NCBI RefSeq assembly: GCF_000165125.1
Contig: NZ_AEIU01000059.1
Span: forward strand, 1-64,000
DNA length: 64,000 nucleotides
Direction: 5' to 3'
DNA from: Vibrio caribbeanicus ATCC BAA-2122
GTDB lineage: Bacteria > Pseudomonadota > Gammaproteobacteria > Enterobacterales > Vibrionaceae
In this document: piece after piece, positions 27,254 through 35,977 of the stretch
How positions within the stretch are numbered: position 1 is the first letter of the stretch
Layout of the letters: each line of letters begins with the position of its first letter
Notes under the pieces: model-generated
Told to the model about the DNA's origin: nothing
The model's database searches: none
Seen by the model: the letters and a program-made list of their open reading frames with translations, nothing else
Translations under genes and position numbers: made by a program

Positions 27254-28282
27254 CTACTGACTCATGTTAATAATGCGATCAATAGAGCTTTGAGCAACCT
27301 TATGTCCCTGTGCTGCCGCCTTGCGATACCAGTACAAGGCTTGTTTATCATCTTGGGGAACCCCTTTTCCTTCCTCGTACAAAACGCCAATATTGTTTTG
27401 AGATGATGCATCTCCCCGCTCGGCAGCCTTACGATACCAATACAAGGCTTTTGCGTAATTTTGAGGAACACTTCTACCTTGATAGTACATCACACCTAGG
27501 TTGCCCTGAGCGCTGACACCACCTTGCTCAGCTCCTTTTTTAAACCAATACGCCGCTTTTGTGTCGTCTTGGGGAACTCCCAGACCCGCATAGTACATAT
27601 GACCTATATTACTTTGACCTACAACATCCCCTCCCTCAGCAGATTTTCTATACCAATATGCTGCTTCCGTATCGTTTTTAGAGACCCCCTTACCCAAGGC
27701 ATACATATACCCTAAGTTATTTTGGCCGCTTGCATATCCTTGCTCAGCGGCTTTTCTAAACCAATAAAAGGCTTGTGTATCAAACTGAGGAACACCTTTA
27801 CCAAAAAGATACATAAATCCGAGCTTATCTTGGCTTTTTGCATACCCTTGCTCGGCAGCTTTTCTGTACCAGTACACTGACTGTGTGTAATCTTGAGCTA
27901 CACCCTCGCCCTCTTCATACATGATACCGAGGTTGTTTTGACTTTTTACATGCCCCTGTTCAGCTGCTTTTCTGTACCATTTCGCCGCTTCTATAAAATT
28001 TTTATCAACGCCTCTCCCTTTGGCTATCATAAATCCCAAGTGAAACTGAGCATCTGCATTTCCCTGTTCAGCGGCTTTACGATACCAATATATTGCTTGC
28101 TTATAATCTTGAACAACGCCATCTCCTCGTTCATACATAACACCCAACTTCAATTGGTCTATCGGCTCACCTTGTCTGGCCTGATCCAAATATACATTTG
28201 TTTTTGCACCTGTCCCCTCACTGCGTTGGTCTTCACATCCAACCAAACCAAAAAAAGCCAATAACAAAATAAATATTCGCAT
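27254..28282 (-). CDS. Sel1-repeat lipoprotein
   Basis: The 342-residue product has a lipoprotein signal with lipobox LVGC at residues 13-16, so it is probably membrane-attached. The rest is eight complete 36-residue Sel1-like repeats of the form AEQGxAxxQxxLGxMYxxG (for example from residue 75 onward) and a partial ninth. Sel1 repeats form alpha-alpha superhelices that mediate protein contacts. It is monocistronic. Repeat number probably varies between strains because the repeats are near-identical at DNA level. Confidence 0.85.
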   Translation of the reverse strand: MRIFILLLAFFGLVGCEDQRSEGTGAKTNVYLDQARQGEPIDQLKLGVMYERGDGVVQDYKQAIYWYRKAAEQGNADAQFHLGFMIAKGRGVDKNFIEAAKWYRKAAEQGHVKSQNNLGIMYEEGEGVAQDYTQSVYWYRKAAEQGYAKSQDKLGFMYLFGKGVPQFDTQAFYWFRKAAEQGYASGQNNLGYMYALGKGVSKNDTEAAYWYRKSAEGGDVVGQSNIGHMYYAGLGVPQDDTKAAYWFKKGAEQGGVSAQGNLGVMYYQGRSVPQNYAKALYWYRKAAERGDASSQNNIGVLYEEGKGVPQDDKQALYWYRKAAAQGHKVAQSSIDRIINMSQ

Positions 28283-28406
28283 TTCTATCTCTTATATCTG
28301 TAATAATTGACTGCGTAGTGGGTGGTTTTCGCAAAGCCGGTAATACATGGTGGCGAAATTGCTTTAATGATTGCCGGTAGAAAATAATCATAGAGAACCG
28401 CAACAC

Positions 28407-28438
28407 AAAAAAGAGGCTGATATGCATTATCAGCCTTT
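28407..28438 (-). terminator. rho-independent terminator for the SPFH gene
   Basis: On the minus strand AGGCTGATA and TATCAGCCT arms are followed by CTTTTTTG. It is placed 44 bases after the SPFH gene stop codon. Confidence 0.8.
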
Positions 28439-28481
28439 ATATTGTATTGGAATCAGCTCAGTACTTTTAGCCGATACGGTC

Positions 28482-29852
28482 TTATTTCTCTACCGCTTTT
28501 TTGGTTTGGTCCATCAAGCCCAATGCACCAAACCCGGTAATCACATCAAGATTGGTTTTCAGACCTGCTGCTTCACCACCGCCAATGTAGTTTTGTGGCA
28601 TCTGCACTTGGAAGTTTTGTAAATTGTTGTAGAGTGAATTCGCCACATCACGGTTCAACTCTGCCAAATACACTTCTCGGTTTGCGCCCAGTGCTGCATA
28701 TTTTGCTTTCAACACTTCGGCTTCTGCACGACCTTTTGAACGAATTGCTTTCGCTTCAAATTCTGCAGATAAAGCATTGGCTTTTTGAATCGCTAAGTTA
28801 GCTTCCGCTACTGCTAGCTCCTTTTCTTTTTCTACCTCAGCCAGCCGCTTGGTTTTCTCTACTTCAACGATTTCACGCTCTGCAATCTGACGAGCAACTT
28901 CAACCTCTTTTTGCTGTGCGATGATCGCAAGCTCTTTTTTTCGCTGAGCATCTTGCACTTCACGAGTGCGCTGGATTTCTTTACGCAATTGCTCTGTCTC
29001 TGCTTGCGCCTTTGAGGTCTCTTGCTCCTGAATGGCACGGATGCGATCCGCAACCAAACGTTTCTTGTCTGCCAGTAGCTGATTAAGCTGATTCTCAGGC
29101 AGCGGATCACCGATAGTTACCTGTGTCACTTGAATGCCATATTGTTGCAATGGGTTATTCTGGCGGATTGGGTGGCCTGTTTTATCTTCTACAGGCACCG
29201 TCTTCCATACTAGTTGGTTAGTACGATGCAGTTGGTTTGAGTTTGACTGATTCACACCTACAGGAGCAAGATCTAGCTCTTCGACTTCGACCTGACGACG
29301 CTCGGTTAGGTATATCCCTTCACGAAGCTGATCGCCCAATTTTGATTTGAACTGATTTAAACCACCTTGGAAAAACTCTTCACCCGTATATTGGGTTGCA
29401 GTAATTACGGTCACGTTACGTGCGTTTTTAACCAGCAATGCATCAATCAAGTTGGTATTATTGCGAAACTCACGGTGCATCTTCTTTATCGCTGCAGGGT
29501 CATTGCTCAGCTTGAAACGGAAGGTGACTGGTATCTCACCAATATAGGTATCAGCAAAACGAACCTGCACCGCGTCGAGACGCTGATAAAAGTCTTCGCC
29601 TTTATTGTTACCGAATGACACCGTAATCAATTGGTCATACTTGGTAATTTTGGACAGGAATGGCATCCGCATATGGATACCAGGTTCAGTGAATACATCG
29701 AGCTCACCAGTAAGGTTGTTTTGATGCACATAGCTATAGCCAGCATCGGTCATCAAAACTGAGCTATTAATCGTTAAACCGATTGCCAGCAGCGGGAGGC
29801 CAAATATGGCGGCTTTCAATCCTTTACGTAATAACTGACGTCTTTCTTCCAC
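28482..29852 (-). CDS. SPFH/band 7 membrane protein
   Basis: The 456-residue protein has one N-terminal membrane helix (residues 12-32) and an SPFH/band 7 domain beginning DAGYSYVHQNNLTG. A long coiled-coil region, about residues 265-390, is rich in Glu, Arg, Lys and Ala (ELAIIAQQKEVEVARQIAER). A Gly-rich C-terminus follows. Such proteins oligomerise on membranes as scaffolds and are linked to stress tolerance and membrane microdomains. It is monocistronic with a clear terminator. Confidence 0.85.
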   Translation of the reverse strand: MEERRQLLRKGLKAAIFGLPLLAIGLTINSSVLMTDAGYSYVHQNNLTGELDVFTEPGIHMRMPFLSKITKYDQLITVSFGNNKGEDFYQRLDAVQVRFADTYIGEIPVTFRFKLSNDPAAIKKMHREFRNNTNLIDALLVKNARNVTVITATQYTGEEFFQGGLNQFKSKLGDQLREGIYLTERRQVEVEELDLAPVGVNQSNSNQLHRTNQLVWKTVPVEDKTGHPIRQNNPLQQYGIQVTQVTIGDPLPENQLNQLLADKKRLVADRIRAIQEQETSKAQAETEQLRKEIQRTREVQDAQRKKELAIIAQQKEVEVARQIAEREIVEVEKTKRLAEVEKEKELAVAEANLAIQKANALSAEFEAKAIRSKGRAEAEVLKAKYAALGANREVYLAELNRDVANSLYNNLQNFQVQMPQNYIGGGEAAGLKTNLDVITGFGALGLMDQTKKAVEK

Positions 29853-30134
29853 TTTTAATTCCTGTCCTAAGTATCTGTTGTAAATTTAAAAGATTATTAT
29901 ATCTACAATTCATGACTCAAAAACTAAGTGAAATAACTTATTTTCTAGGTATTTAGTTTGAATAGACAGGTGTTTCGTCTTTACAAAATAACTTGCTGCG
30001 AACCCTTTATCTACACAACTATTATCTAATTGGAAAAGGTAAGATTCTTGAAAGTAACTCAGATGTAAAAATAGTTATTCTTATGTAGCTAAGTAAGATA
30101 TGTTTCAGCTTCATATTTGAAATATAGAGTTGTT

Positions 30135-30491
30135 ATGAACATCAATAAAATAAAAAAATCATTATTTTTAGGCTTAATGATGTCTTTGTCTGCCCCTACT
30201 TTTGCTTCTGAAATAAAGCCTATAAGTGCACTGATAGGGATTAAAGATGCACCGGTTATCGGTTCTCAATATCGTATTGATGCGACATCTTATGGAGCCG
30301 CACCCGTCACACTTTTTTGTGAGCTAGAGAGTAAATTTAGAGCGTTTTCAGCATGTGAACTCGATGCCAATATACGTCGTCTATATTTAGACATGACAAA
30401 AGATAATTTTAGTGGTCGTAATGTTTCAGGAAGGATCATTGAGTTCACAGGGATAAAGTATGGACAGTTATTTTTCAAACTAGTGGATTAA
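30135..30491 (+). CDS. small secreted hypothetical protein
   Basis: The 118-residue product has a signal peptide (MNINKIKKSLFLGLMMSLSA up to TFA). The mature part carries two cysteines (TLFCELESKFRAFSACELD). ATG 30135 fits the signal peptide better than the TTG at 30117. No family recognised. It is probably periplasmic. Confidence 0.55.
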   Translation: MNINKIKKSLFLGLMMSLSAPTFASEIKPISALIGIKDAPVIGSQYRIDATSYGAAPVTLFCELESKFRAFSACELDANIRRLYLDMTKDNFSGRNVSGRIIEFTGIKYGQLFFKLVD

Positions 30492-30703
30492 ACTCTGTAA
30501 CCTGTTTTACGCCCAAATAGAATAGTTCAAATAACCTAGGACAGGCACCATATCTAATTATTTTAAGAAATAAAGGTAGCAGAAATAATTCTGACTACCT
30601 TTTAACTCAGATCATATTTAAGTATGCCGCTTTAAGGTTTGGTAAAAAGTGTTTTTTACTTCCGTGGCAGTAACCACTGATGTTCTTAAAGCTTACGCAC
30701 TTA

Positions 30704-32263
30704 TTAATGGGTACTGAATTTTGGCGCGTTGGAATCCAACGATAATGTCGACGAGCCTTGGAATCGACGATCATCCCAGTCGTCTTTAGATTCATATTCC
30801 CATTTTCCATTATTATATACAAAAGACCATCCGGAGCCGAATCCGCCAGTCAAAACATCAGTGATAACGAGTGCAACAGGTCTTCCATTCATGTCAAAAA
30901 ACATTTGACCAGCGTACTTTATGGTATGCCAATTAGTACCCGATAACTTGGTAAAATTATCGCTCTTCGTACTTTCTTTAACATCTTGACCTACGACACC
31001 AATAGAAAATGAACCATCATTAAAAGTTAAGCCATATGGACTATAAATATCATTCCCCTCGGCTTCATCCAGACCGTATCCATAGATACCGAACCCAAAC
31101 AGGTTCTTCCATCCAGAATCTTTATACCAATGTTTCCAAGATTCCCAATTCTTACTGTAAAAACCCCCATTATTTTTAGCTCTCAAAAAGGCTAATTTTG
31201 CTACGAGCAAGTTTAGGTTTTTCAGATCTCTTTGAATCAGCAATTGCCCCCCTTCAAATGTAATTGAAGAGCTCACTGGCTCGACTCGTCCTGCTGCATC
31301 TAGGCTACACTCACCTAAGTTACTGGCACTAGCACCAGTAAAGAAAGCCGCACCCATGCTGAAATCATCATCATCAAAATCAGGGAGTTTGGGTAATTCG
31401 ATGATACCTGATGAGCAGAAAGAAGTGAGTAAGCTAAAGCTAGCTGAAGCTTTCAAACCTCTGGAAATAGTAGCAATTCTTTCCAGCAGCGCTACTGTTT
31501 CAGAGGGATGTCTATCGATAGTTTGAAGCAGCGCCCGAAAACCACGTTCTGCTATAGCTCGGGTTCTCTCAGGGTCTGCATATCCTTTAAAGGTTGGTAT
31601 TGGCCAATTAAGTTCATTCGCGATTCTTTGAGCTAAAATTTCAGTGGGGCCGTGTCTATCTAATTCATCAGTATCCTGAGAAGCCGTAATTTGATGAATG
31701 ACTTCATGAATTAACGATTCTTGCCACCAAAAGTATTCACTGGTATTGATATGAGGGGCAGCACCAACATTTACGATCGGAGTACCGTTATTATCTTCTT
31801 TGGCTTCATGATTTGCGAATATAGGCACCTGATCAGCGTCAGAATCTTCGATATCATCGATGTCAACATCATCTACATCAGAAAAATCTCCTTCTCGCTC
31901 CTCGTTAATTTCATACAAATTGGTAAATAGAATGTTACCCACATTATCTATATCGTTATTTAAACCAAACGAGACAGCATGTTGGAATGTTGGAGAATTA
32001 AATAGTGCATCTATCAATGTATATTCGATTGCTGCTGCAGTATGACGATCGACTATACTCCCGTAACTAGAAACAACAGATCTCGATATTGCTGAGGAAA
32101 GTGCGACCATCTGAGCGTACGTCAGCTGCTGGTTTGCTCCTCTATTTACAACATAGTCTGCATACTCGTCACTATCTCTATCAGGTGCACCATTATTCGC
32201 CAGGACAAACTTTGTGTTCATCGCAAGAAAAAGTGAAATAACTAATACTTTCTTAATCATCAT
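30704..32263 (-). CDS. secreted HExxH metallopeptidase-like protein
   Basis: The 519-residue product has a signal peptide (about residues 1-22, VLVISLFLAMNTKFVLA) and a zinc-peptidase helix LIHEVIHQIT in the first half. Downstream DRHGPTEILAQRIANE resembles the glutamate-containing stretch of M91 (NleD-like) effectors. The C-terminal half is unrelated, Trp/Gly/Asp-rich (SWKHWYKDSGWKNLFGFG) with one cysteine pair. It is predicted to be exported. A Fur-like box lies 29 bases upstream, suggesting induction under iron starvation. The family call beyond the HExxH motif is tentative. Confidence 0.6.
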   Translation of the reverse strand: MMIKKVLVISLFLAMNTKFVLANNGAPDRDSDEYADYVVNRGANQQLTYAQMVALSSAISRSVVSSYGSIVDRHTAAAIEYTLIDALFNSPTFQHAVSFGLNNDIDNVGNILFTNLYEINEEREGDFSDVDDVDIDDIEDSDADQVPIFANHEAKEDNNGTPIVNVGAAPHINTSEYFWWQESLIHEVIHQITASQDTDELDRHGPTEILAQRIANELNWPIPTFKGYADPERTRAIAERGFRALLQTIDRHPSETVALLERIATISRGLKASASFSLLTSFCSSGIIELPKLPDFDDDDFSMGAAFFTGASASNLGECSLDAAGRVEPVSSSITFEGGQLLIQRDLKNLNLLVAKLAFLRAKNNGGFYSKNWESWKHWYKDSGWKNLFGFGIYGYGLDEAEGNDIYSPYGLTFNDGSFSIGVVGQDVKESTKSDNFTKLSGTNWHTIKYAGQMFFDMNGRPVALVITDVLTGGFGSGWSFVYNNGKWEYESKDDWDDRRFQGSSTLSLDSNAPKFSTH

Positions 32264-32291
32264 TCGCCTCTATTATTATATAAAAATTCCA

Positions 32292-32310
32292 AATGACATT
32301 AATTATCATT
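32292..32310 (-). promoter_or_regulatory. candidate Fur box upstream of metallopeptidase-like gene
   Basis: AATGACATTAATTATCATT differs by one base from the perfect Fur-like dyad at 62443-62461. It lies 29 bases upstream of the metallopeptidase-like gene. Confidence 0.6.
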
Positions 32311-32432
32311 AACATGTAAAGGAAGAAGATGATTGTGTATTCGTGAGTATCATTCTATTTATAGTAAATTTAAAATTAAAATTTCATTCATATAACAATC
32401 TATAGAACTTATGTTATTTTCACTATAATTAT

Positions 32433-32478
32433 ATAATTCAGGACACATATATAATTCAGGACACACACCAAAAGAACT
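32433..32478 (+). repeat. two tandem GGACACACACC-type repeats
   Basis: A truncated copy (AATTCAGGACACAT) is followed by a full one (AATTCAGGACACACACC then AAAAGAACT). This marks the left edge of the repeat-rich cassette region. Confidence 0.7.
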
Positions 32479-32538
32479 ATCAAAGAGGTCACATTATTGT
32501 TTTTATAGATAAATAAATCAGTTTAAGAGCCGAAGATT

Positions 32539-33201
32539 TCAAGTTTTAGTTAGGCGAAGTATTTCGCTTCGTATACTGTTTCTATCGACAATATAGTTAG
32601 CCTCGCTATTATTACTTATATTGTCTGATACTAACATTGAGGAAATACCAAAGGCGTTGGCTCCTTGAATATCGGCGACCTCACTATCACCTACCATTAG
32701 TGCTGTAGAAGCGGAACTGTTTAAACTATCGAGAGTATACTGAAAAGCTACTTTACTTGGCTTTCTATAACCAACTTGTGGGGACCAGACAATACTATCA
32801 AAATATTTGGATAAGCCATGCTTTTCCAAAGAACGTTGGAATACCCAAGTTTCACCAGTCATATTTGACAATAGCGCCAACTTGACATTTTGATTACGCA
32901 AAGATTCTAGTAATGGAAGTGAATAACTATATAAACGTCCGCTGTTAATGAAATGATTTAAGTGTTTTAGTCCCAGATCTACATCAAATTTTTGAGAGTA
33001 CTTATTAAATGCGGACTCCCAAACAGTTAGCCAATCAGGTTGCAGAGTATTATTCTGGGTATATAAGTTTTGAATGTCTTGCTCTATAGATTTACCAATC
33101 TGGTGAGCATACTCTGAGTCGTATACGGCTTCCAATGAATCTACTAGACTACCCATTTTATAGAGTGTATCTCCATAGTCAAAAATTACTGTATCATACA
33201 T
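32539..33201 (-). CDS. HAD-superfamily hydrolase (cassette gene)
   Basis: The product of about 220 residues begins YDTVIFDYGDTLYKMG, the HAD motif I with nucleophilic Asp. LALLSNMTGE is motif II, and VGYRKPSKVAFQYTLD plus LMVGDSEVADIQGA are motifs III and IV with a cap domain between. It is probably a small-molecule phosphatase. A start at 33201 is preferred over 33327 because GGAGGTAGGT directly precedes it and it begins at motif I. The repeats on both sides and the minus-strand order fit the gene-cassette array. Confidence 0.8.
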   Translation of the reverse strand: MYDTVIFDYGDTLYKMGSLVDSLEAVYDSEYAHQIGKSIEQDIQNLYTQNNTLQPDWLTVWESAFNKYSQKFDVDLGLKHLNHFINSGRLYSYSLPLLESLRNQNVKLALLSNMTGETWVFQRSLEKHGLSKYFDSIVWSPQVGYRKPSKVAFQYTLDSLNSSASTALMVGDSEVADIQGANAFGISSMLVSDNISNNSEANYIVDRNSIRSEILRLTKT

Positions 33202-33312
33202 ACCTACCTCCAAGCTGAACATTAAACTGTACTCAGGACACCTTATATCAAAACGTTTTCTGTCCAAATTTAATTTGGTCCCAAAGCACCCATAACTACA
33301 ATCTAAAATATA

Positions 33313-33339
33313 TAATTCAGGACACACAACAAAAGAACT
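33313..33339 (+). repeat. GGACACACACC-type short repeat
   Basis: AATTCAGGACACACAACAAA followed by AGAACT is a one-base variant of the consensus. Confidence 0.65.
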
Positions 33340-33399
33340 TCAAAAACCTACAGCGCGCAGGCTATTCACAATATTCTAGTAAATGTATATTAATACCAA

Positions 33400-33615
33400 T
33401 TACTTTGATTTCTGTCGTTTAGCCCATTCTTCTGAGGCATCACCCATTGTCAAACCTGTGGCATTATTAATCCAATTCATAAAATCACGATCAAACTTAA
33501 AATTTTCGCCAAATTTAGATTTGAAATATCTTCGAACATTTTGAGTCGTTTTATAACTATCTGTAATTATTGTGCTGTCATTAATATGATTTTTATGCCA
33601 ATCAACATTATCCAT
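33400..33615 (-). CDS. small DUF6434-like protein (cassette gene)
   Basis: The product of about 71 residues contains TDSYKTTQNVRRYFKSKFG and FDRDFMNWINNATGLTMGD, the pattern of the DUF6434 domain, sometimes attached to SAP DNA-binding domains. Here it stands alone. Function unknown. ATG 33615 is chosen; a GTG at 33630 is an alternative. It is part of the minus-strand cassette series. Confidence 0.6.
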   Translation of the reverse strand: MDNVDWHKNHINDSTIITDSYKTTQNVRRYFKSKFGENFKFDRDFMNWINNATGLTMGDASEEWAKRQKSK

Positions 33616-33727
33616 GGTTTTGAAACCCACTTTTACATAACATTTTTAATAACAGGAAGTCTCGTTTTTCTGCCTATCCGACTTTAGAGCAAACTATCAT
33701 AAGTCACTAAAAAGTAAAGAAGAAAAA

Positions 33728-33752
33728 ACTTGGGACATACACCAAAAGAACT
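33728..33752 (+). repeat. GGACACACACC-type repeat abutting attC half-site
   Basis: GGGACATACACC then AAAAGAACT directly joins an attC-like half-site at 33752-33768. Confidence 0.6.
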
Positions 33753-33768
33753 TAAACGCCTTGTTATG
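33752..33768 (-). repeat. attC half-site (truncated)
   Basis: On the minus strand ATAACAAGGCGTTTAAG matches the left end of Vibrio-type attC sites (TAACAA-GC-TCAAG), ten bases past the stop of the 33780-34238 gene. The rest is replaced by the short repeat. Confidence 0.55.
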
Positions 33769-33779
33769 TGCAATTTGGA

Positions 33780-34238
33780 CTACAAATCCAAAAATGCATT
33801 CGAACTCAGATTTATGCGGTCAATTTTGTATTCTGAGTCTTCTTTAGAAAGGACAAACGTAAACAAACCCGCGCCATTTTCAAATTTTGCTTCAACTGTA
33901 AATATTGCTATTTCTTTACTTTCACCACTAATAGCAACAGAAGATTTAGTCCTAACAAAGACTGGGGAGTCGAAGGATTTTAAACCACCTATTTTAGATA
34001 GATACTCTATTACTTTTTGACCTTCTTCACCATTAAACGCTGCACGCCCTTCAATACTAAATAGATGTTCAAACTGCGATATTTTCCATGTTGATATTAA
34101 AGGCACGCTTTCTTCAATAAATGGAGTCGCTTCAGCAGTGACCTCACTTTTTTGAGAGATAGCCCAAAACAGTAGCCCCCCAATGAAAACAACAGTTAGA
34201 GCAAATAGTATCGCTAAAACTTTAAAAAACTTTTTCAT
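33780..34238 (-). CDS. small membrane-anchored hypothetical protein (cassette gene)
   Basis: The 152-residue product has one N-terminal membrane helix (FKVLAILFALTVVFIGGLLF) and an extracytoplasmic domain with FNGEEGQKVIEYLSKIGGL and a beta-rich end. The family is not recognised, but it resembles the NTF2-like accessory domains common in cassette proteins. The stop lies next to an attC half-site, and repeat copy C lies directly upstream. Confidence 0.55.
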   Translation of the reverse strand: MKKFFKVLAILFALTVVFIGGLLFWAISQKSEVTAEATPFIEESVPLISTWKISQFEHLFSIEGRAAFNGEEGQKVIEYLSKIGGLKSFDSPVFVRTKSSVAISGESKEIAIFTVEAKFENGAGLFTFVLSKEDSEYKIDRINLSSNAFLDL

Positions 34239-34256
34239 AAAACCTCTTCATTACAC

Positions 34257-34412
34257 ATAACAGCTATACTAGACAGAATTATTCTGTCTAGTAGTATATT
34301 AATAACGGAAACGATACATCTTTTTTACTGAAACTTACAATGATTTAAGATCTACAGTTCTGTGCCTACGTCACTTAATACAGATTTTTTCTGTATAACA
34401 TGGGTTGATATG
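34257..34412. repeat. long repeat copy C (divergent)
   Basis: This is a diverged copy of the 219-bp repeats at 35688 and 37723, sharing TAACAGCTATA, the TACAGA/TCTGTA hairpin and many bases between. It contains a perfect palindrome with 11-base arms CTAGACAGAAT and ATTCTGTCTAG around one base. It sits upstream of a minus-strand cassette gene, as do the other copies. Confidence 0.65.
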
Positions 34413-34499
34413 TCAAATATGTACCAGAATGCTGCACAAATAAGCGTTGGACAATTTGCCAACAAGCTGTTTCCAAAATAGTACTCATGATAGTTTCAT

Positions 34500-34601
34500 G
34501 CCCTCTAAACACACTTAATTGGACAAAAGTGAGTTAGAGCCGAAGCTCTAACTAGTTCCGTGAACATTAGAGAAAGTATCTTGAGCCTTAAACGTTTGTT
34601 A
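34500..34601 (-). repeat. attC-like site after GNAT gene
   Basis: On the minus strand it starts at the GNAT stop codon with TAACAAACGTTTAAGGC, the attC left end, and contains a hairpin AGTTAGAGC/GCTCTAACT. The distal end (left on the plus strand) is not clear. Confidence 0.5.
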
Positions 34602-35078
34602 TGTCCGTACTCTCGACATGATGACGATGTCTATTAGATCATCTTCAACAAGCACAGCCTTGCGTTTTGTACCCTCAACTTTAAAACCAAAGGATTTATA
34701 AAGTGCCAACGCAGCAACGTTGTTTGCATGCACCTCTAACTCTAAACGCGTCAAGTTTAGCTGCTCATCACAATACGACAGCAAGTATTCCATTAAGAAA
34801 CGACCCACTCCCTTCCCTCGAGAAGTTTTGGCGACCGCAATACCAAAAGATGCAGAGTGCTTTAACTTCGGCTTAAGCGTTGAGTTAATAGCCAAATGAC
34901 CCAAGAGTTCTCCATCGCTTTCAATCGCGACAAAATTAAGCTGGCTGTCATTAAACATTGAGTCAAACTCTTCCCTTTTGATCTCAGGCAAGTAACGATT
35001 GTTGTTCACAACCTCTTTATCGGTGTAAATATCATACAAAGCAGGCAAGTCAACTGAACTCATTTTTCTTATTTTCAT
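34599..35078 (-). CDS. GNAT N-acetyltransferase (cassette gene)
   Basis: The 159-residue product has the GNAT fold. VAKTSRGKGVGRFLMEYLL holds the R/Q-x-x-G-x-G/A acetyl-CoA loop, and NVAALALYKSFGFKVEGTKR is the conserved C-terminal motif. The RimI/L-type pattern suggests acetylation of a small amine or a protein N-terminus. The stop codon overlaps the start of the attC-like site, the typical cassette arrangement. It is flanked upstream by a complete attC. Confidence 0.85.
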   Translation of the reverse strand: MKIRKMSSVDLPALYDIYTDKEVVNNNRYLPEIKREEFDSMFNDSQLNFVAIESDGELLGHLAINSTLKPKLKHSASFGIAVAKTSRGKGVGRFLMEYLLSYCDEQLNLTRLELEVHANNVAALALYKSFGFKVEGTKRKAVLVEDDLIDIVIMSRVRT

Positions 35079-35102
35079 AGAGCCTCAAAAACCCGAAAGG
35101 AC

Positions 35103-35196
35103 ATAACGCCACATTAAGCGGCTAAAAATTAGGGGCTAAAATCGAGCGCAGTGAGTGAGCCCACTGTTTTTAGTCCGACTTGAATGCCTTGTTAGC
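35103..35196 (-). repeat. complete integron attC site
   Basis: On the minus strand it begins CTAACAAGGCATTCAAGTCG and ends CTTAATGTGGCGTTATG, the imperfect palindromic ends of a Vibrio-type attC, with a roughly 60-base interior. It lies between the TrmO-like and GNAT genes, exactly at a cassette junction. Confidence 0.85.
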
Positions 35197-35203
35197 ACTC
35201 TGA

Positions 35204-35665
35204 CTACCAGTAATTTGACATGATTTCTTTTGACCACTCGGGCTGATCTACGGTTGTTCTTGGTAAGAATTCACCCATTACTGGCTTAATGTCTACCACT
35301 GGCGTACCGTCTATTGCATCCAATCCTCTAACTTGTAGTACATTCCCACAAACAGCAATAACTTCACAAATTGTAGAACCTAAACGGTTCGGTCGGTTTT
35401 TACCTCTTTGGGCAAAAATACCAACTTTCGGCCAATCAGTGTTATTCCTTGGATGCCTTGCACCCGTGATGATCTTTGACTTATCAACTTTGTTTAAATA
35501 AAAAGTCACTTCAACATGAGAAAAATCAGACAGTCCGATAAGAGCTTCCGCCCCGAACGCAGCATCAATAACTATAGAGGTGCTTTCTTTATCCCAATTA
35601 TCGTCAATCATCTCACTTCTGGTTGATTCAACTTTTCCTATAGAAACAAGCCTAATTTCTTCCAT
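35204..35665 (-). CDS. TrmO/TsaA-like methyltransferase (cassette gene)
   Basis: The 153-residue product shows the TrmO (UPF0066) pattern: VSIGKVESTRSE near the start, ARHPRNNTDWPKVGIFAQRG and KNRPNRLGSTICEV, then IDGTPVVDIKPVMGEF. The family methylates t6A37 in tRNA using S-adenosylmethionine in a beta-barrel fold. It is shorter than E. coli TrmO (235), lacking the C-terminal domain, as are many cassette and archaeal members. AGAGGAGA precedes ATG. It is followed by a complete attC. Confidence 0.8.
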   Translation of the reverse strand: MEEIRLVSIGKVESTRSEMIDDNWDKESTSIVIDAAFGAEALIGLSDFSHVEVTFYLNKVDKSKIITGARHPRNNTDWPKVGIFAQRGKNRPNRLGSTICEVIAVCGNVLQVRGLDAIDGTPVVDIKPVMGEFLPRTTVDQPEWSKEIMSNYW

Positions 35666-35687
35666 GATTATTTTTCTCCTCTGGGCG

Positions 35688-35906
35688 CTAACAGCTATAT
35701 TAGACGGAATAATTCTGTACTTAAATATAGAAATATTCTGTCTAGTATCTCAACGACGTAAATTATGCATCTATTTTAACTAAAATAACACTAGTTTAAG
35801 CTCTAAAGTTCTGTACCTGCATAACTAAATACAGATTTTTTCTGTATAGCGTGAATTGATCGGCAAAAAATTGTTGCTCCCCTTTTGGGGTGTGTCCTGA
35901 ATTATT
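35688..35906. repeat. 219-bp direct repeat, copy A
   Basis: It runs from CTAACAGCTATATTAGACGG to the short repeat at 35881-35906 and is nearly identical to copy B at 37723-37941, with only a handful of substitutions. It includes a TACAGA/TCTGTA hairpin and ends in GGAGCAACA-type sequence. Copy A is upstream of the TrmO-like gene. Confidence 0.85.
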
Positions 35907-35977
35907 TAATTAGACCTAGCCGTTTGAGTTTTACAAAACGATTTGATCAGCAACGCCATCATGTATATATTGAAAAT

